Source of the DNA: Ectobius pallidus
Lineage: Eukaryota; Arthropoda; Insecta; Blattodea; Ectobiidae
Assembly (NCBI GenBank): GCA_964059195.1
Contig: CAXKWD010000002.1
Span: 51,858,923 to 51,922,922 of the forward strand
Direction of reading: 5' to 3'
DNA: 64,000 nt
Shown here in pieces: positions 12,676 to 22,874 of this stretch (within the stretch, counting starts at the first letter, position 1; every line of letters starts with the position of its first letter). A program made the translations under genes and the position numbers. The notes beneath the pieces were generated by a model. That model had not been told where the DNA came from. It did not search any database and saw nothing but the letters and a program-made list of their open reading frames with translations.

Positions 12676-13023
12676 AAGTGGGTTGAAAACCTGTACTCGT
12701 CACCGGATATAATTAAATCACGGATGAAATGGGCTGGATATGTTGCGCGAATGGGAGAGGAAAGACATATAAATAAAAAACTGACTGGGAGGCCCGAAGG
12801 AAAAAGACCACTTGGAAGACCTAGACGTAGGTGGGAGGACAATATTAGGATATATTTAAGAGATGTAGGATATGAGGGGGATGGTTGGAGTTAGCACAGA
12901 ATACGGTTGAATGACGGGCTCAGGTAAGTGAGCTAATGAACCTTCGGGCTCTATAAAATAGATCATATTCCTTTAACTTGCTTAGGAACTGTCTATTGCC
13001 ACTGAGTAAGTAAGTGGGTTGAA
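12676..13023 (+). mobile_element. 5'-truncated LINE insertion with 12-bp target duplication
   Basis: The element (12688-13011) is the 3' terminus of the same LINE family as 4567-5055: ENLYSSPDIIKSRMKW, VARMGEER, GKRPLGRPRRRWEDN, then a short 3' tail. It is bounded by AAGTGGGTTGAA at 12676-12687 and again at 13012-13023, an exact 12-bp target-site duplication as left by target-primed reverse transcription. The ORF is frame-damaged. Only about 320 bp were copied. Confidence 0.9.
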
Positions 13024-13221
13024 TCTAAAAACAAAACTTCCACAAAAATAGGGTAATTATTTTATGTGGACTACCAAGTTAGGCAGCGATTAACGCGTTT
13101 CCTGACAACGCTGCATGAAACTAACTCCTATTGGTTTGTGGTTTGCAATGTGGGCAAGTCACGCCCACTGCAAGAACCAATAACGGTAGACCTTGTAACA
13201 TGATGACAACATTCCAAAAAC

Positions 13222-13898
13222 GATATGATTAGGGTTCGGATGTTTATGACCTAAAAAAGTGGAAAATATGACTGCAAATATGCCCTTAAAAATGACTAAA
13301 TGCAAACAAAAAATCCTAAATAGCCCATGACCTAATAAAAGTAACGTATTTTTTAAAAAATAAATGTCCCAAATTAAAACGTTTAAAGGCACTAAATTCT
13401 TACATCACATGAATTCCATTAGATAGTCACCTTTTAAGATTTCTGGTGATTTACAGTTTTACTTGTAATGAACTATTTTATTTTTAAAGAATTTCTCCCG
13501 TTTGCTCGCTTCATCAGCTCCATAATATTTTGTAGACCTTGCGTGTCCCTATAAAATATGAATAATTGCATTAACATTAAAATTTAAGTTAATATTAATT
13601 TGGCATAAACATTAAATTAATTAAATAAATTTCATTTTAACTCGACCATGTAGCGCATACACTGTATAATTGTGCTCTTTTACCGAATTTATAACTGAAA
13701 TATGACGTTAAATTACAAATATGGCCAAAATATGCCCAAGACCACAAAAAAGACCAAAATATGACTTTGTATGCACAATAAAAACGGTTCGATTAGGATA
13801 ACAAGCGTGCAATTCGTGTTTAATTTGTGTTTGCGGTAAGAACGGAGTTCAGGATAAAAAATATGACATGTCATAAGCATCCGAACCCTAGATATGAG
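13222..13898. mobile_element. Non-autonomous hAT element with 8-bp TSD
   Basis: TAGGGTTCGGATG at 13230 is mirrored by CATCCGAACCCTA ending at 13890, and the similarity extends about 20 bp. The flanks GATATGAT (13222-13229) and GATATGAG (13891-13898) match at 7 of 8 positions, as expected for the 8-bp duplication of hAT elements. The interior is AT-rich with repeated ATATGCCC/ATATGACT-type motifs near both ends and no intact ORF. Confidence 0.75.
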
Positions 13899-14525
13899 TT
13901 ATCAATCGAGTCAATTTTTAGTAGTTGTCGGCTACCAAGTATCGAGTTCTCAGATCTCGCATCGCGAGTTCTCGAATCTTGCATTCATCCCAGAACTTTT
14001 TCATTCGATTCTTTACATTACTCTAGAACGATTTCTTAAAGACACTGCCCATGACTATTCATTAAAAATTATCTTTACCTACTTATCGTTATTACGCCTT
14101 CAATTGAGGGTACAAGGTCAACTTTTCATATTTTCATCTAAATAAGGAAGTTCCGTTCAACACCTCACAGGTGTCTGAATATTATATTTTATACACATAA
14201 AAGTTTTCCACTCTGCATTTACGGATTTCCTTATCCAAAGCTAAATTTTGTTTGGAACGCTGACTCTGTAAATACGCCTGACAGTAAGAGGTTTAGCTTC
14301 TGCAAACACAAAAGGCACTGATTGTAACATATGCGCCGCTGTAGTAAGTTAGGAAACTTAGCTCCTCAGTCACGGAGAAATTCGGATGAGCTGCTAATGC
14401 AGACAATGCTAATCCTCTCACTACACAGATTATCATACACAAAGGGAGACGTGGGAAAACAGAAGAGAGAATATTCTTATATAATTGAACGAACATCATA
14501 TCATATCACGTTATTTACCATAACG
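13899..14525. other. No gene seen
   Basis: Unassigned sequence. Short ORFs on both strands show no recognisable domain. Confidence 0.55.
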
Positions 14526-15514
14526 TGCTAAAACTGAAATTTGTTAAATCTAACTTTTGTTTTAATTGTTACAGAGTATGTAACTACAGTATATTCATAT
14601 TTTAATATGTTTGGAATTTGCATAGTATAATATTGGCTAAAATTCTTGAAAATGCTTGATACTGTCAACAAAGACTTCAAATTTCTATGCTGTAAACAAT
14701 AATCTCAAGTACTGTATTACAGCCATTGTTTTCTTATTGGAAACTATGCTATCCCGCAATCGCGACCCTCTCCCCCCAAACCTCCTTAAAAACGCAAAGG
14801 GAAGCGCGGAAAAAAATGATGCCAGCTATTCTGCTGAGATTTTCTATCACAATTTCATTGTCAAGAAAATTTGAGATATACTTTCCCAAACACAGAAATA
14901 GCTGTAAGAATGTATTTTGTATTAATGGTCACTAATTTCAGCGATGAATGGTCTTTTTCGAAAATCAAGGTGTTAAAAACCGACTGAGGACATGTATGAT
15001 TCAAACCCGAGTCTCTTACTTGAAGCTCTTAAGCATGGAAAGCTGTGTAGAAAAAAATTCTGGCATCGTGCATGATTTTCTTGCACAAATGACACGAAAA
15101 ACTTATTTTGAGTAGGTAATGATGTGAAATATTCCTATGCTTTCAATGGCATTCGCATTCAGTTTTGCTAATTTTGTAACTATAGATTTTGTAATATTTG
15201 CCCTTACACTATTACAATGTACAGGATAATGTATGAAATTTAAGTCATATTATCTTTAAAAATTTTCATACAAATATAATATATCACTGTGTTTTTAATT
15301 ATGTGAATCATATTAAGGTCTCCCACACGATGACGGCTCCGGGGCCCCCGGAAGGGTTAATCCGGCCCTGTGACTTTATAGGCCTATCGACCACCTCGCA
15401 CGGTACAGGAGGAATTAATGCAGTAAAAAACAGAGTTAATTAATAAATATACTGCAGTAACACTGTAACTTTTTTTTTGAAAAGTTAGATTTAACAAATT
15501 TCAATTTTAGCATC
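14526..15514. mobile_element. Long-TIR element containing a hAT relic
   Basis: The left arm (GCTAAAACTGAAATTTGTTA and on to about 14590) pairs with the right arm ending at 15514 over about 65 bp with small gaps. It encloses the hAT relic described separately (14936-15370). Either a hAT inserted into a foldback element, or these arms are the hyper-extended ends of one composite. No clear target duplication is seen at the outer edges. Confidence 0.7.
14936..15370 (+). pseudogene. hAT transposase C-terminus relic (ZMYM1-like type)
   Basis: Two frames joined by a frameshift give SFSKIKVLKT, then LRTCMIQTRV..LLSMES, then GIVHDFLAQMTRKT. This is the order of the C-terminal dimerisation region of hAT transposases related to ZMYM1-like proteins (SFSKLK..., LR..M.Q.RL...L.M., D.F....R). 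About 250 bp downstream, TTAATCCGGCCCTG ends at 15370. That is the reverse complement of the CAGGGCCGGATTAA terminus used by such hAT elements, so this looks like the right-hand end of a decayed copy. Stops and frameshifts make it non-functional. Confidence 0.6.
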
Positions 15515-15579
15515 CTCAATCGAAAAAGATAATACAGTGTAAATACAAACGGGGAAAAAACTCGTCAGAATAGTAATAC

Positions 15580-16320
15580 TGATGTAACTTATAGGGCAAT
15601 GCATTTGATGATTTCGCATTTTTTTTAAATATGAAGGTTAAAAGGTAGCTCGAATATAAATAAATGTGCACCATTAAATAATTTATTAAATAAGGGTCTT
15701 TTGTTTTTTGCATTTTTTTCTTTATCATGCATTTTTCGTCATTTTCAAGAGATAGATATTTTTTGGTAATGTTTAGGTCATTTTCGGCATTTTTAGGTAT
15801 TTTTCAGATCATGTTTGAGCGGAGGGAGGTAGAGAGAAGCTTTTCCATGTGCAAATCGTTACTTTCAGACAACAGACAATCGTTTTTATTAGAGAATCTC
15901 CGCCAAGTGTTCATAGTTCATTTTAATTCAGGTTTATTGTAAATACCATAGCAATAATTTTGTTTCTTTCTTTCTAAATGGCATACATTTGCTAGAGGCA
16001 ATTTGATAGACATGCCAGTTAGGAATGATTTTTTTTTTCGCTTAGGTTGTCCAAGTAGTACATATTTACTTACTTCTTTAGTAAAAAAATGAGTGTGTTT
16101 TATATAGTGAATTCATATATATTGTACTGTCATCCATTAAACTGCTTTTAGCAATTCACTCCTCTAAAAAACTAAATATCAGTAATAATGGAAAATTTAT
16201 TGGCCATTTTTTAAAAAAAATATTGTGTCTTTTTCATTATTTTTAGGTTATAAATGCATTTTTTATTTTGCATTTTTTCTCTATTTTATGATCATTAAAT
16301 GCCTTGCCCTATTGATGTAA
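15580..16320 (+). mobile_element. hAT deletion derivative, copy 1
   Basis: The ends read ATAGGGCAATGCATTTGATG (from 15591) and CATTAAATGCCTTGCCCTAT (to 16312), an imperfect inverted repeat. TGATGTAA occurs at 15580-15587 and 16313-16320, an 8-bp duplication typical of hAT (three extra bases lie between the left copy and the TIR). Inside, 15820-15945 encodes REVERSFSMCKSLLSDNRQS and then FLLENLRQVFIVHFN, the hAT C-terminal dimerisation motif. The rest of the transposase is deleted. A second, oppositely oriented copy lies at 46238-46890. Confidence 0.8.
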
Positions 16321-18428
16321 TTAAATGCGAAATCAATGCCAAAACATGCTCCAGAGTATGGATGCACAACGATCTTGCAATGGTGATCTATTAAATGAAA
16401 ACTACTTCAGTTAATGATAGACTGAAACAAGACCATAAGGCATTTAAAACCACAATGAAAAGAAAATGAAAAGCTTACTCAAATGTTTAACCCATTTTAC
16501 TGATCAGCCGGGTTTGGCTTTATCGTTCAAAGGTTTACTACAATCCAGTGAATGACAAGTAGTCAAACAAACAGGGTGTAAAAAATTGTCGAACGGCCTG
16601 AGCGCAGATAAACAGGCTCAAATAACATTCGATGTCACTTGCAAATTACGAGAGCTACTATGTTCCAGTTAAGCCTATACGCAATGGAATTGAATACTGA
16701 CGGATCGACCTGTGAAATTTAGAAATTCTACATTTATTATACGGTTTTCTTCATTTTTTTACCTGACTCTTGAACCATTTACCACAATAACCCCTAAAAT
16801 TGTTAGAGCTGTAAATTTATTAGATCTGGAGAAACAAATTATTTTGTGATTTTTTAATGGGCTACACGGCAAAAGATCCTTGCGGTGCAGTTCTCAAATC
16901 TTTGGGACCAAATTGCCGGTTTGATGTCTAAACACTCAAGACCAAAAAAGTTACTAGGCTACTTCATTTGTAATAGAATTGACTATTTATTTAAGAAATA
17001 ATTAGTTTTAAAACATTATTTTAGGTTATTTGGTTAAGTTTAAATCATAAACAATTTGTTATAAGGGCATGTTCAAAATGTCAAACTAATTGATTAAAAA
17101 CTGCAAACAAGGAGTAATTTGAATAGTGAAATATGCGGGAAACAAAATGTTGAAAGTATCAAATTTAGAAGTTGAGACACAATTTTTGCCTTTAAAACTG
17201 CCCTGCTCTTTCTTAACAACGAATTCCTTAGAGTAATGGCCTGGAAAATATATGAATTGTGTTCCAAAACTAATCTAAAAAGAGTGGAATTATAATTTTA
17301 AAAATTTACTGAGAAAATAATATGTGTTTTATAATAAAGTTGCGACAAAGGAAGATTATCAGCACGTACGCGGAGTCCATAAAGGTCACATTATGGACAT
17401 CCAAATGCACCTAAAAATACTTAAAATACTCGTATGTTGCATTCTTTCAATAGTCAAGAACTGGTGTTGATTAATATGCATAAAGAAAAATAATGTTGGG
17501 CCATTTTTTGCCAAATTTTACAGTTCGGTCCACTTAATATTAAACTACCGAGAAAGTTCTGTCAACGTCAGTTTTCGAAAAATGGAATTTGAAAAATATC
17601 TTCAGCATTCGATGACTCGACAAGCCTACAAAGTGAACATACTGATTCAACCAGTTAGAATTTGGAAAGAGATTTTTAAAATCCAGAAAAAGATACGGTT
17701 GAAAACCTGTAATAAAAATTACTATGCTCGTATTAACGTCCTACAGTGTTTTGCAGATGACAAGCCGTTTGTTCATTCTCCTGTTTAGATACGCGGTCCA
17801 ATCAGAGATGACGAGACGGAGGGAAGACTCTTCCTGCTAGGGGCTACTTTAGCTCGTACACGTGATTGGCGGTGAAGGAAATGGCTTCTCATTTGAAAAA
17901 TACTGTAGTCACTATGTTCAAAATAATAGAAAATCAATAGAATACGAAACTCTAGAATTATAGTATAGGGTAGTTAGGACAAAAGAAAAGAAAAATTCAG
18001 TAGAGGCACCAAAAATATGTATCCTTTACGACCGAATTGATTTAAATTATAATAATGTTCCTTTCGCGCTCCATTTTTACTATCAGCACTATTAAATTTC
18101 CTACTGTAATTAGACCTACTTCAGAACATCTGCTCCAGATAAAATTAATTTTACAAACATCACAATGGGCTTGTCCTACTTGTAGCAGTAGTTTCAGACA
18201 ATTGCTGCTGCAGTAAACTGTTCGCACACTTAATTTGTTTCTCAGCACACAATGGAATACTGACATCCTAACACAAAACTGACACTACTGTGCTATATTA
18301 TGACGAGGCAGTGTTATATCACGCCACAATGTCGAGGTGAATGCAGATTTCCTTTGAACAAACCATTCAGTAAACACAGACTCCTGAAGATGAAAATTAG
18401 CATTGCTGTTTTGCGTATTGGTATACAT
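16321..18428. other. No gene seen
   Basis: About 2.1 kb of AT-rich DNA. One ORF at 17582-17788 has no recognisable motif. Confidence 0.55.
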
Positions 18429-18510
18429 CAGGGGTTCCCAACCAGGGGGGCTTGAGGCTCTTCTTAGGGGGGCGTGCAATAATTTGAAATTCATATTTTG
18501 ATGTAATGTT
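18429..18510. mobile_element. hAT left-end fragment
   Basis: CAGGGGTTCCCAACCAGGGG begins at 18429, the standard form of a hAT terminus (CAGNGGTTCYCAACC). A G-rich subterminal block follows (GGGGGGCGTGCAATAATTTG). No right end with the matching CTGGGAACC motif was seen within a few kb downstream. Confidence 0.55.
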
Positions 18511-18841
18511 GTTGCCTTGTCCGTCGACAAGAATTTTTAATCGGTTAACTTTAAACAAATACACAGACCGCAATTAACAAGAATAACAGAACAGTGTGAA
18601 TTATAGTCTTATAAACTGTAACTATATTTTCCCTGTCATATTGAATAGCCATATCTTGTCCTCAACACGTTTATAATAATTTGGAAATCCAAATACGAGA
18701 TACGAGTGATCTGCGCTGTGCTCAGTCAAACATAAAACCTAATATCTCAAAGCTAATGAAAGCAAAACAGTGCCAATCATCTCACTAATATTAAGTTTTT
18801 AACTCTACATTGTACATTTGTGTTTCTACATTTAACTTTTT

Positions 18842-19453
18842 TAGGTAGATTTCGAAGAAAAATCTACCTATTGCAATCGATACCATGTCATGACTTTCGA
18901 AAAATTCTTTCATATCTTTACGTTTCATGCCTCCCTAAGTACGAAACCACCGCCTGTTAAAAAAAAAATGTGATATATATTATATCTTTACACGCTAGCG
19001 GCCGTAATTTTGAAGATATTTGAGCCAAATTTTATTATGTTATTTCTAGGCCCAATAGTTCGGACAAGTTCGTTAATGAGCAAAATTGGCCCAAGGGGGT
19101 TGTCGGGGGAGGGGGTTGAAATTTTGAAACATTTATATCTCAGCCCCTATGAAGTATAGAGGGAAACTTTGTTTGAATAAATTAGAGTACTCCCTATGGA
19201 GTTCACAGTGACACCAACGATTCGGGGGTTTTAGGGGTACGAGTGGGGGTGGGGGATGGAAATCCGAATTTTTTGAAACTACGTCTTGTGGGGTATCGTT
19301 AAAAAAGCTTCTTGATAGTTCTCATTTAAGGCGAGATTTGAATGTTTGAAAAAGTGTTCTTTCCTCTTCTTTGCAGTTATGATTGTGGGTTTGTCATGCC
19401 AAGGCTACGCAGCGATAGTAAATTAAACCAAAAGCACTTCGAAATCTACCTCA
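18842..19453. mobile_element. Putative TIR element
   Basis: AGGTAGATTTCGAAG at 18843-18857 is the exact reverse complement of CTTCGAAATCTACCT at 19437-19451. The left end also forms its own hairpin (TAGGTAGATTT/AAATCTACCTA). The interior has G-rich stretches (GGGGGAGGGGGTTG and GGGGGTGGGGGATGG) unlike the AT-rich surroundings. No ORF. Confidence 0.5.
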
Positions 19454-20795
19454 GCCTGTAGGCTTGCCTAAAGGGATTTTTTATGAACTGTACAGAGACT
19501 CAAATAAGATTCACAATAATTAGATATGCATTTTCGTGTTTTCTAAGTGTGTGTATGACAGCAAAAGCAAAATTGTTCATAATATTAGTATTGCATTCCA
19601 TGCACACGTTTCAGGATGAAACTCTGTACCGGCATGATATGTGTAGCACCTGTTCTAACACAAATTATACATAGCCTACTATCCTGGTAACAGATGTGAT
19701 TCGCATAATGTAGGCTAAAATCTGCACACGTATATCAAGCAGTACAAAGCAAGCAATTTATTTCGTGACACTTCTTAATCCAATCTGCAACAACTTCCAT
19801 TATTCTCACACAAAAGCAAAAACTTCGAAAGAGGTTTGTTCTCGCCTGATGTGTATCTATTAGTTTTCAACTGCCAGGAAAACCAGGTTTGCAAGAATGT
19901 ACAGTATAACGAGAAAAACGGTTGTTAATGCAAGTCTATACATGTACGAAAACAAAATTCCTCAATTTCTAACCTATAGGCCTAGAACCAAGGAACAGAA
20001 GGCATCTATAGATCGTCCCAGCCTTAAAAGACAGTATTGAGTTAATGTAGTATTTGCATCTCACTTGCACTCGTACGTTCTGCAATTAGCTTCGTCCTTT
20101 TCTATCCCGACAATGTTGCCATTTTCCAAAGTGATAAATGTAATAATGTGATTGCGAGGTCTTATAGGGAATTTTCCGCCCTTTCTAATGATGTCAATTG
20201 TAAAACCATAAATAATTAATATGAGGCCTATTTTTCATAATTACGTTATTTTGGCGGAAGTCAATATTTTTGCACATTAATAACTTATCACGCGATAGAC
20301 AGAAAACTAATAATCAAAACAAGTAAAGATTTTTTTCTTGGACTGCCTGATGGTGAAAGAAAGTACTCCCTTTCCGTCGGCAATAAATTTTACATAAGAA
20401 GAAAGCTATATATATTTTTATTAAGTGCTACCTGAAAATTCTCGGACGGCAACACAGAAAAGTTAGGTAGTGAGTAACATACTTTGGTATTGACTTTACG
20501 TTGGTGACTAAGCGAGAAGAAATGTTTATAGATGTCTGAAAAAGTGTTTAAAACAAACCAGAGCTCTCTATCATGTAGCATTAATAAATTATCACAGTTT
20601 TCCCGAGCTCAGCATTCTCGCGCTCATGACTTGGTTGTTTTGAGATTTTGTGTACTCAGATGTTTCTGAGACTATCGTGTCTTCTTCAGAGTTCATTGTT
20701 ATATAGTAGCTGTGTAGTGAAGTTTAACTTTGTTGTGAAGTGCTTCTTGTGTTTTTTAAATTAAATTTTACATTTATTAATATTTTATATTAATT
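19454..20795. other. No gene seen
   Basis: Unassigned. The last 200 bp could be the promoter or 5' leader of the transposase exon that follows. Confidence 0.5.
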
Positions 20796-21032
20796 ATGAA
20801 TAGAGGAACTAGAAATCTTAGTGTTGACAAATTGCGCAGTAAAGAGCGAATTATAGTATTAAATATACTTAATTATTTCTTGAAGAAAATGAACGTTACC
20901 CAGGCAATTAAAGAGACAGCAGAAGCTACTGGGTGTTCAGAAAGTTTACTGTATAGAATAAGAAAAGAAAAAACGAAAGGCCCTCTGAGAAGGAATAATA
21001 CCACTCTCTGAAGATAGTGAACAGGCCTAAAG
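20796..21032 (+). pseudogene. DNA-binding exon of a DDE_3 (Tc1/mariner-superfamily) transposase
   Basis: A 71-codon ORF starts at the ATG at 20796 and contains KLRSKERIIVLNILNYFLKK followed by a helix-turn-helix-like QAIKETAEATGCSESLLYRI. This matches in layout the N-terminus of the transposase at 23556 (SLRSGQKEIILNVFNGFKK) and of related DDE_3 transposases in insects, where the pattern is (LRS/P)..(R/K).I..NV..YF then AT(A/G)VS...V.RI. The ORF stops at 21009-21011. A good donor-like AAAG|GTATGT follows at 21033, so the exon may have been spliced with the stop being a later mutation. No catalytic domain in the same frame was found nearby, so this is a fragment. Confidence 0.6.
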
Positions 21033-21085
21033 GTATGTAATGTATTTTAACTATTACTTCCCTTTATAATTATATTCTTGAAAAT

Positions 21086-21150
21086 TATAACACAATAATA
21101 GTAATAATAATAGCAATAATAATAATAATGATAATAATAATAATAATAAT
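21086..21150. repeat. (AAT)n microsatellite
   Basis: Imperfect ATA/AAT trinucleotide run with a few ATG interruptions. Confidence 0.9.
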
Positions 21151-21299
21151 GATGAAAAATAATATTATCGAAATGAAATTTAATATTAAATTTAACATTT
21201 ATAAATTATTAGCTTAAAGGACCCGGCGTCACCTGGTTTTGTATTTTACTTGTACTTCGAAGTAAATTTTGGAGGAAGCCCTTTTAATTTTCAAAATTT

Positions 21300-22165
21300 A
21301 GGCCCTAGAGAAAGCACAACTTGTCACACTCAAGGACCCTATTACTTCTAAAGACCAAGGATGGTGGGGTTGAGGTAAGAAGAGACATAAATTCCTATTA
21401 GTCTTTCTTTTCTGTGTGTCAAGTCGTAAAATGAGCCAAAAGAATGTAGATTTAAACGTCATTTAATAGGGATTAAAACATTTAAGGCACTTTTTTTCCC
21501 AAATTTAGTTTTACCTAAGTTTTTCTCCTGGTTTTGTTATCTCTGTGTAAAGTCTGGTAAAAATTGATCAGAGAATTTAGATTTAAATACCATTTATATA
21601 ATAAGGGTTGCAACATTTAAGGAGTGGTTTCATCCAAATACACTTTGGTTAAAAATTTCTCTTGATTCAATAGGTTCTTGGTATAAAGTCTGATAAAATT
21701 GGTCAAAGGATGTAGATAAATATATATCACAAAATAGGGGTGAAAGATCTAAAATGTGGTTTGTTCCAAAATTAGTTTTCCTGCCATTTTCTCCTGATTC
21801 TATACGTTCTGTGTACAAAGTCTGTTAAAACACGTCAAGAATGTAGATCTAAATTTTGGTGTAGGCCTAATAGGGGTAGAAGTATTTAAGGGGTGGCTTC
21901 TTCCAAAATTAACTTCGCCTAATTTTTCTCTTGTTTTTATAGGGTCTGTGAGTAAAGTTTGGTAAAAATCGTTCAAAGAATGCAGACTAGTAAAAAGATC
22001 ACAAAGTAGGGATTTAAAATTTCGCAAGGGGTGTTTTTTTCGAGAATGATTGTCTCGTAGAATTTTTACTTGATTCCACAGGGTACATGTGTAACATTTT
22101 GTAGACAATGGTCAGAAAATGTAGATTTGTGGGCCTATAGAGAAAATATTACTCATGGGGGTTGA
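21300..22165. repeat. Degenerate tandem repeat, unit ~131-139 bp
   Basis: The anchor GAATGTAGAT (or a one- or two-base variant) recurs at 21442, 21573, 21708, 21839, 21978 and 22117. This gives spacings of 131, 135, 131, 139 and about 139. Each unit also carries in order: ATTTAAGG-GTGG, TTCCAAAATTAG, TTTTCTC-TGATTC, and TCTGTGTAAAGTCTGGTAAAA. That gives five full units plus partial ends. Units are clearly diverged from each other. The minus-strand ORFs over it repeat FYQTL..(D/E)PI..RE, which is the repeat translated rather than evidence for a gene. Confidence 0.85.
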
Positions 22166-22480
22166 AAATAAGGGAAGGAGGGTGTGCCGTCGTTCTATCT
22201 GCAGGGCATGATTTACATTAATTATTATGTACAAGAAACAAATTTCGAGGTTTTCACGAGGTTTAAGAGCTTTTTCACATCATGTGCCGGGCCTTTGTAA
22301 TGTGAGTAGATCTGGCATCAGTGCGCTGGATAAGACCAATAGGCCTACTGTTTTTTAAGGTTGGGACGGTCTATAGAAGAGAAGAAATACGTAGCGTGAA
22401 AAGATCGATGTCTTTCCGGGTACCGGTATTATTCAGCCATATCAGAACATAATTATGTTTTACTCAGAAACTTTCAAATA

Positions 22481-22510
22481 GGGTCCGAATGTTTATGAAA
22501 TGAAATATTA
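22481..22510. mobile_element. Possible hAT end related to 13230
   Basis: TAGGGTCCGAATGTTTATGA resembles the 13230 element's end TAGGGTTCGGATGTTTATGA with two substitutions. No partner end was found, so this may be a solitary end. Confidence 0.4.
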
Positions 22511-22874
22511 GAAATTTGCAAGCATTTATGGCCTAGTGGTTGTGATAATAAGATAAATTTCTTACATTTAAAAATAAAAAGTCCAATACTTAAAAAAAAG
22601 CATTAATCTTAATGAGAAGTTTTGTGCAAGCATTTTTAGGAGATAGTTCATGTTCTGAGGGCATGACTACAAAGAGCTAGGCCACCTATACAAACACCTG
22701 AATTTCGGAATTTTTATTAGGGTTGTCAGGTGCGGTTAAAAAGGAAATTTCGAGATTTTAGGGGTGTGCAAAACTAATCAGTTAGACCACCGCATAAGCA
22801 AATGGATTAATACTGAACAATATATTGTAAAAATATGACCTAATGATGAGAAATTACGAAGGAATTAAAAACAA

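Noticed and set aside
860..18510. One large hAT element from the ends at 18429 and 897
   Set aside because: The two ends point the wrong way relative to each other and are 17.5 kb apart with many unrelated insertions between. Treated as separate fragments.
21630..22108. A repeat protein encoded on the minus strand over the ~135-bp tandem repeat
   Set aside because: Unit length varies and is not a constant multiple of three. The frame is not continuous across units, so the amino-acid repeat only reflects the DNA repeat.
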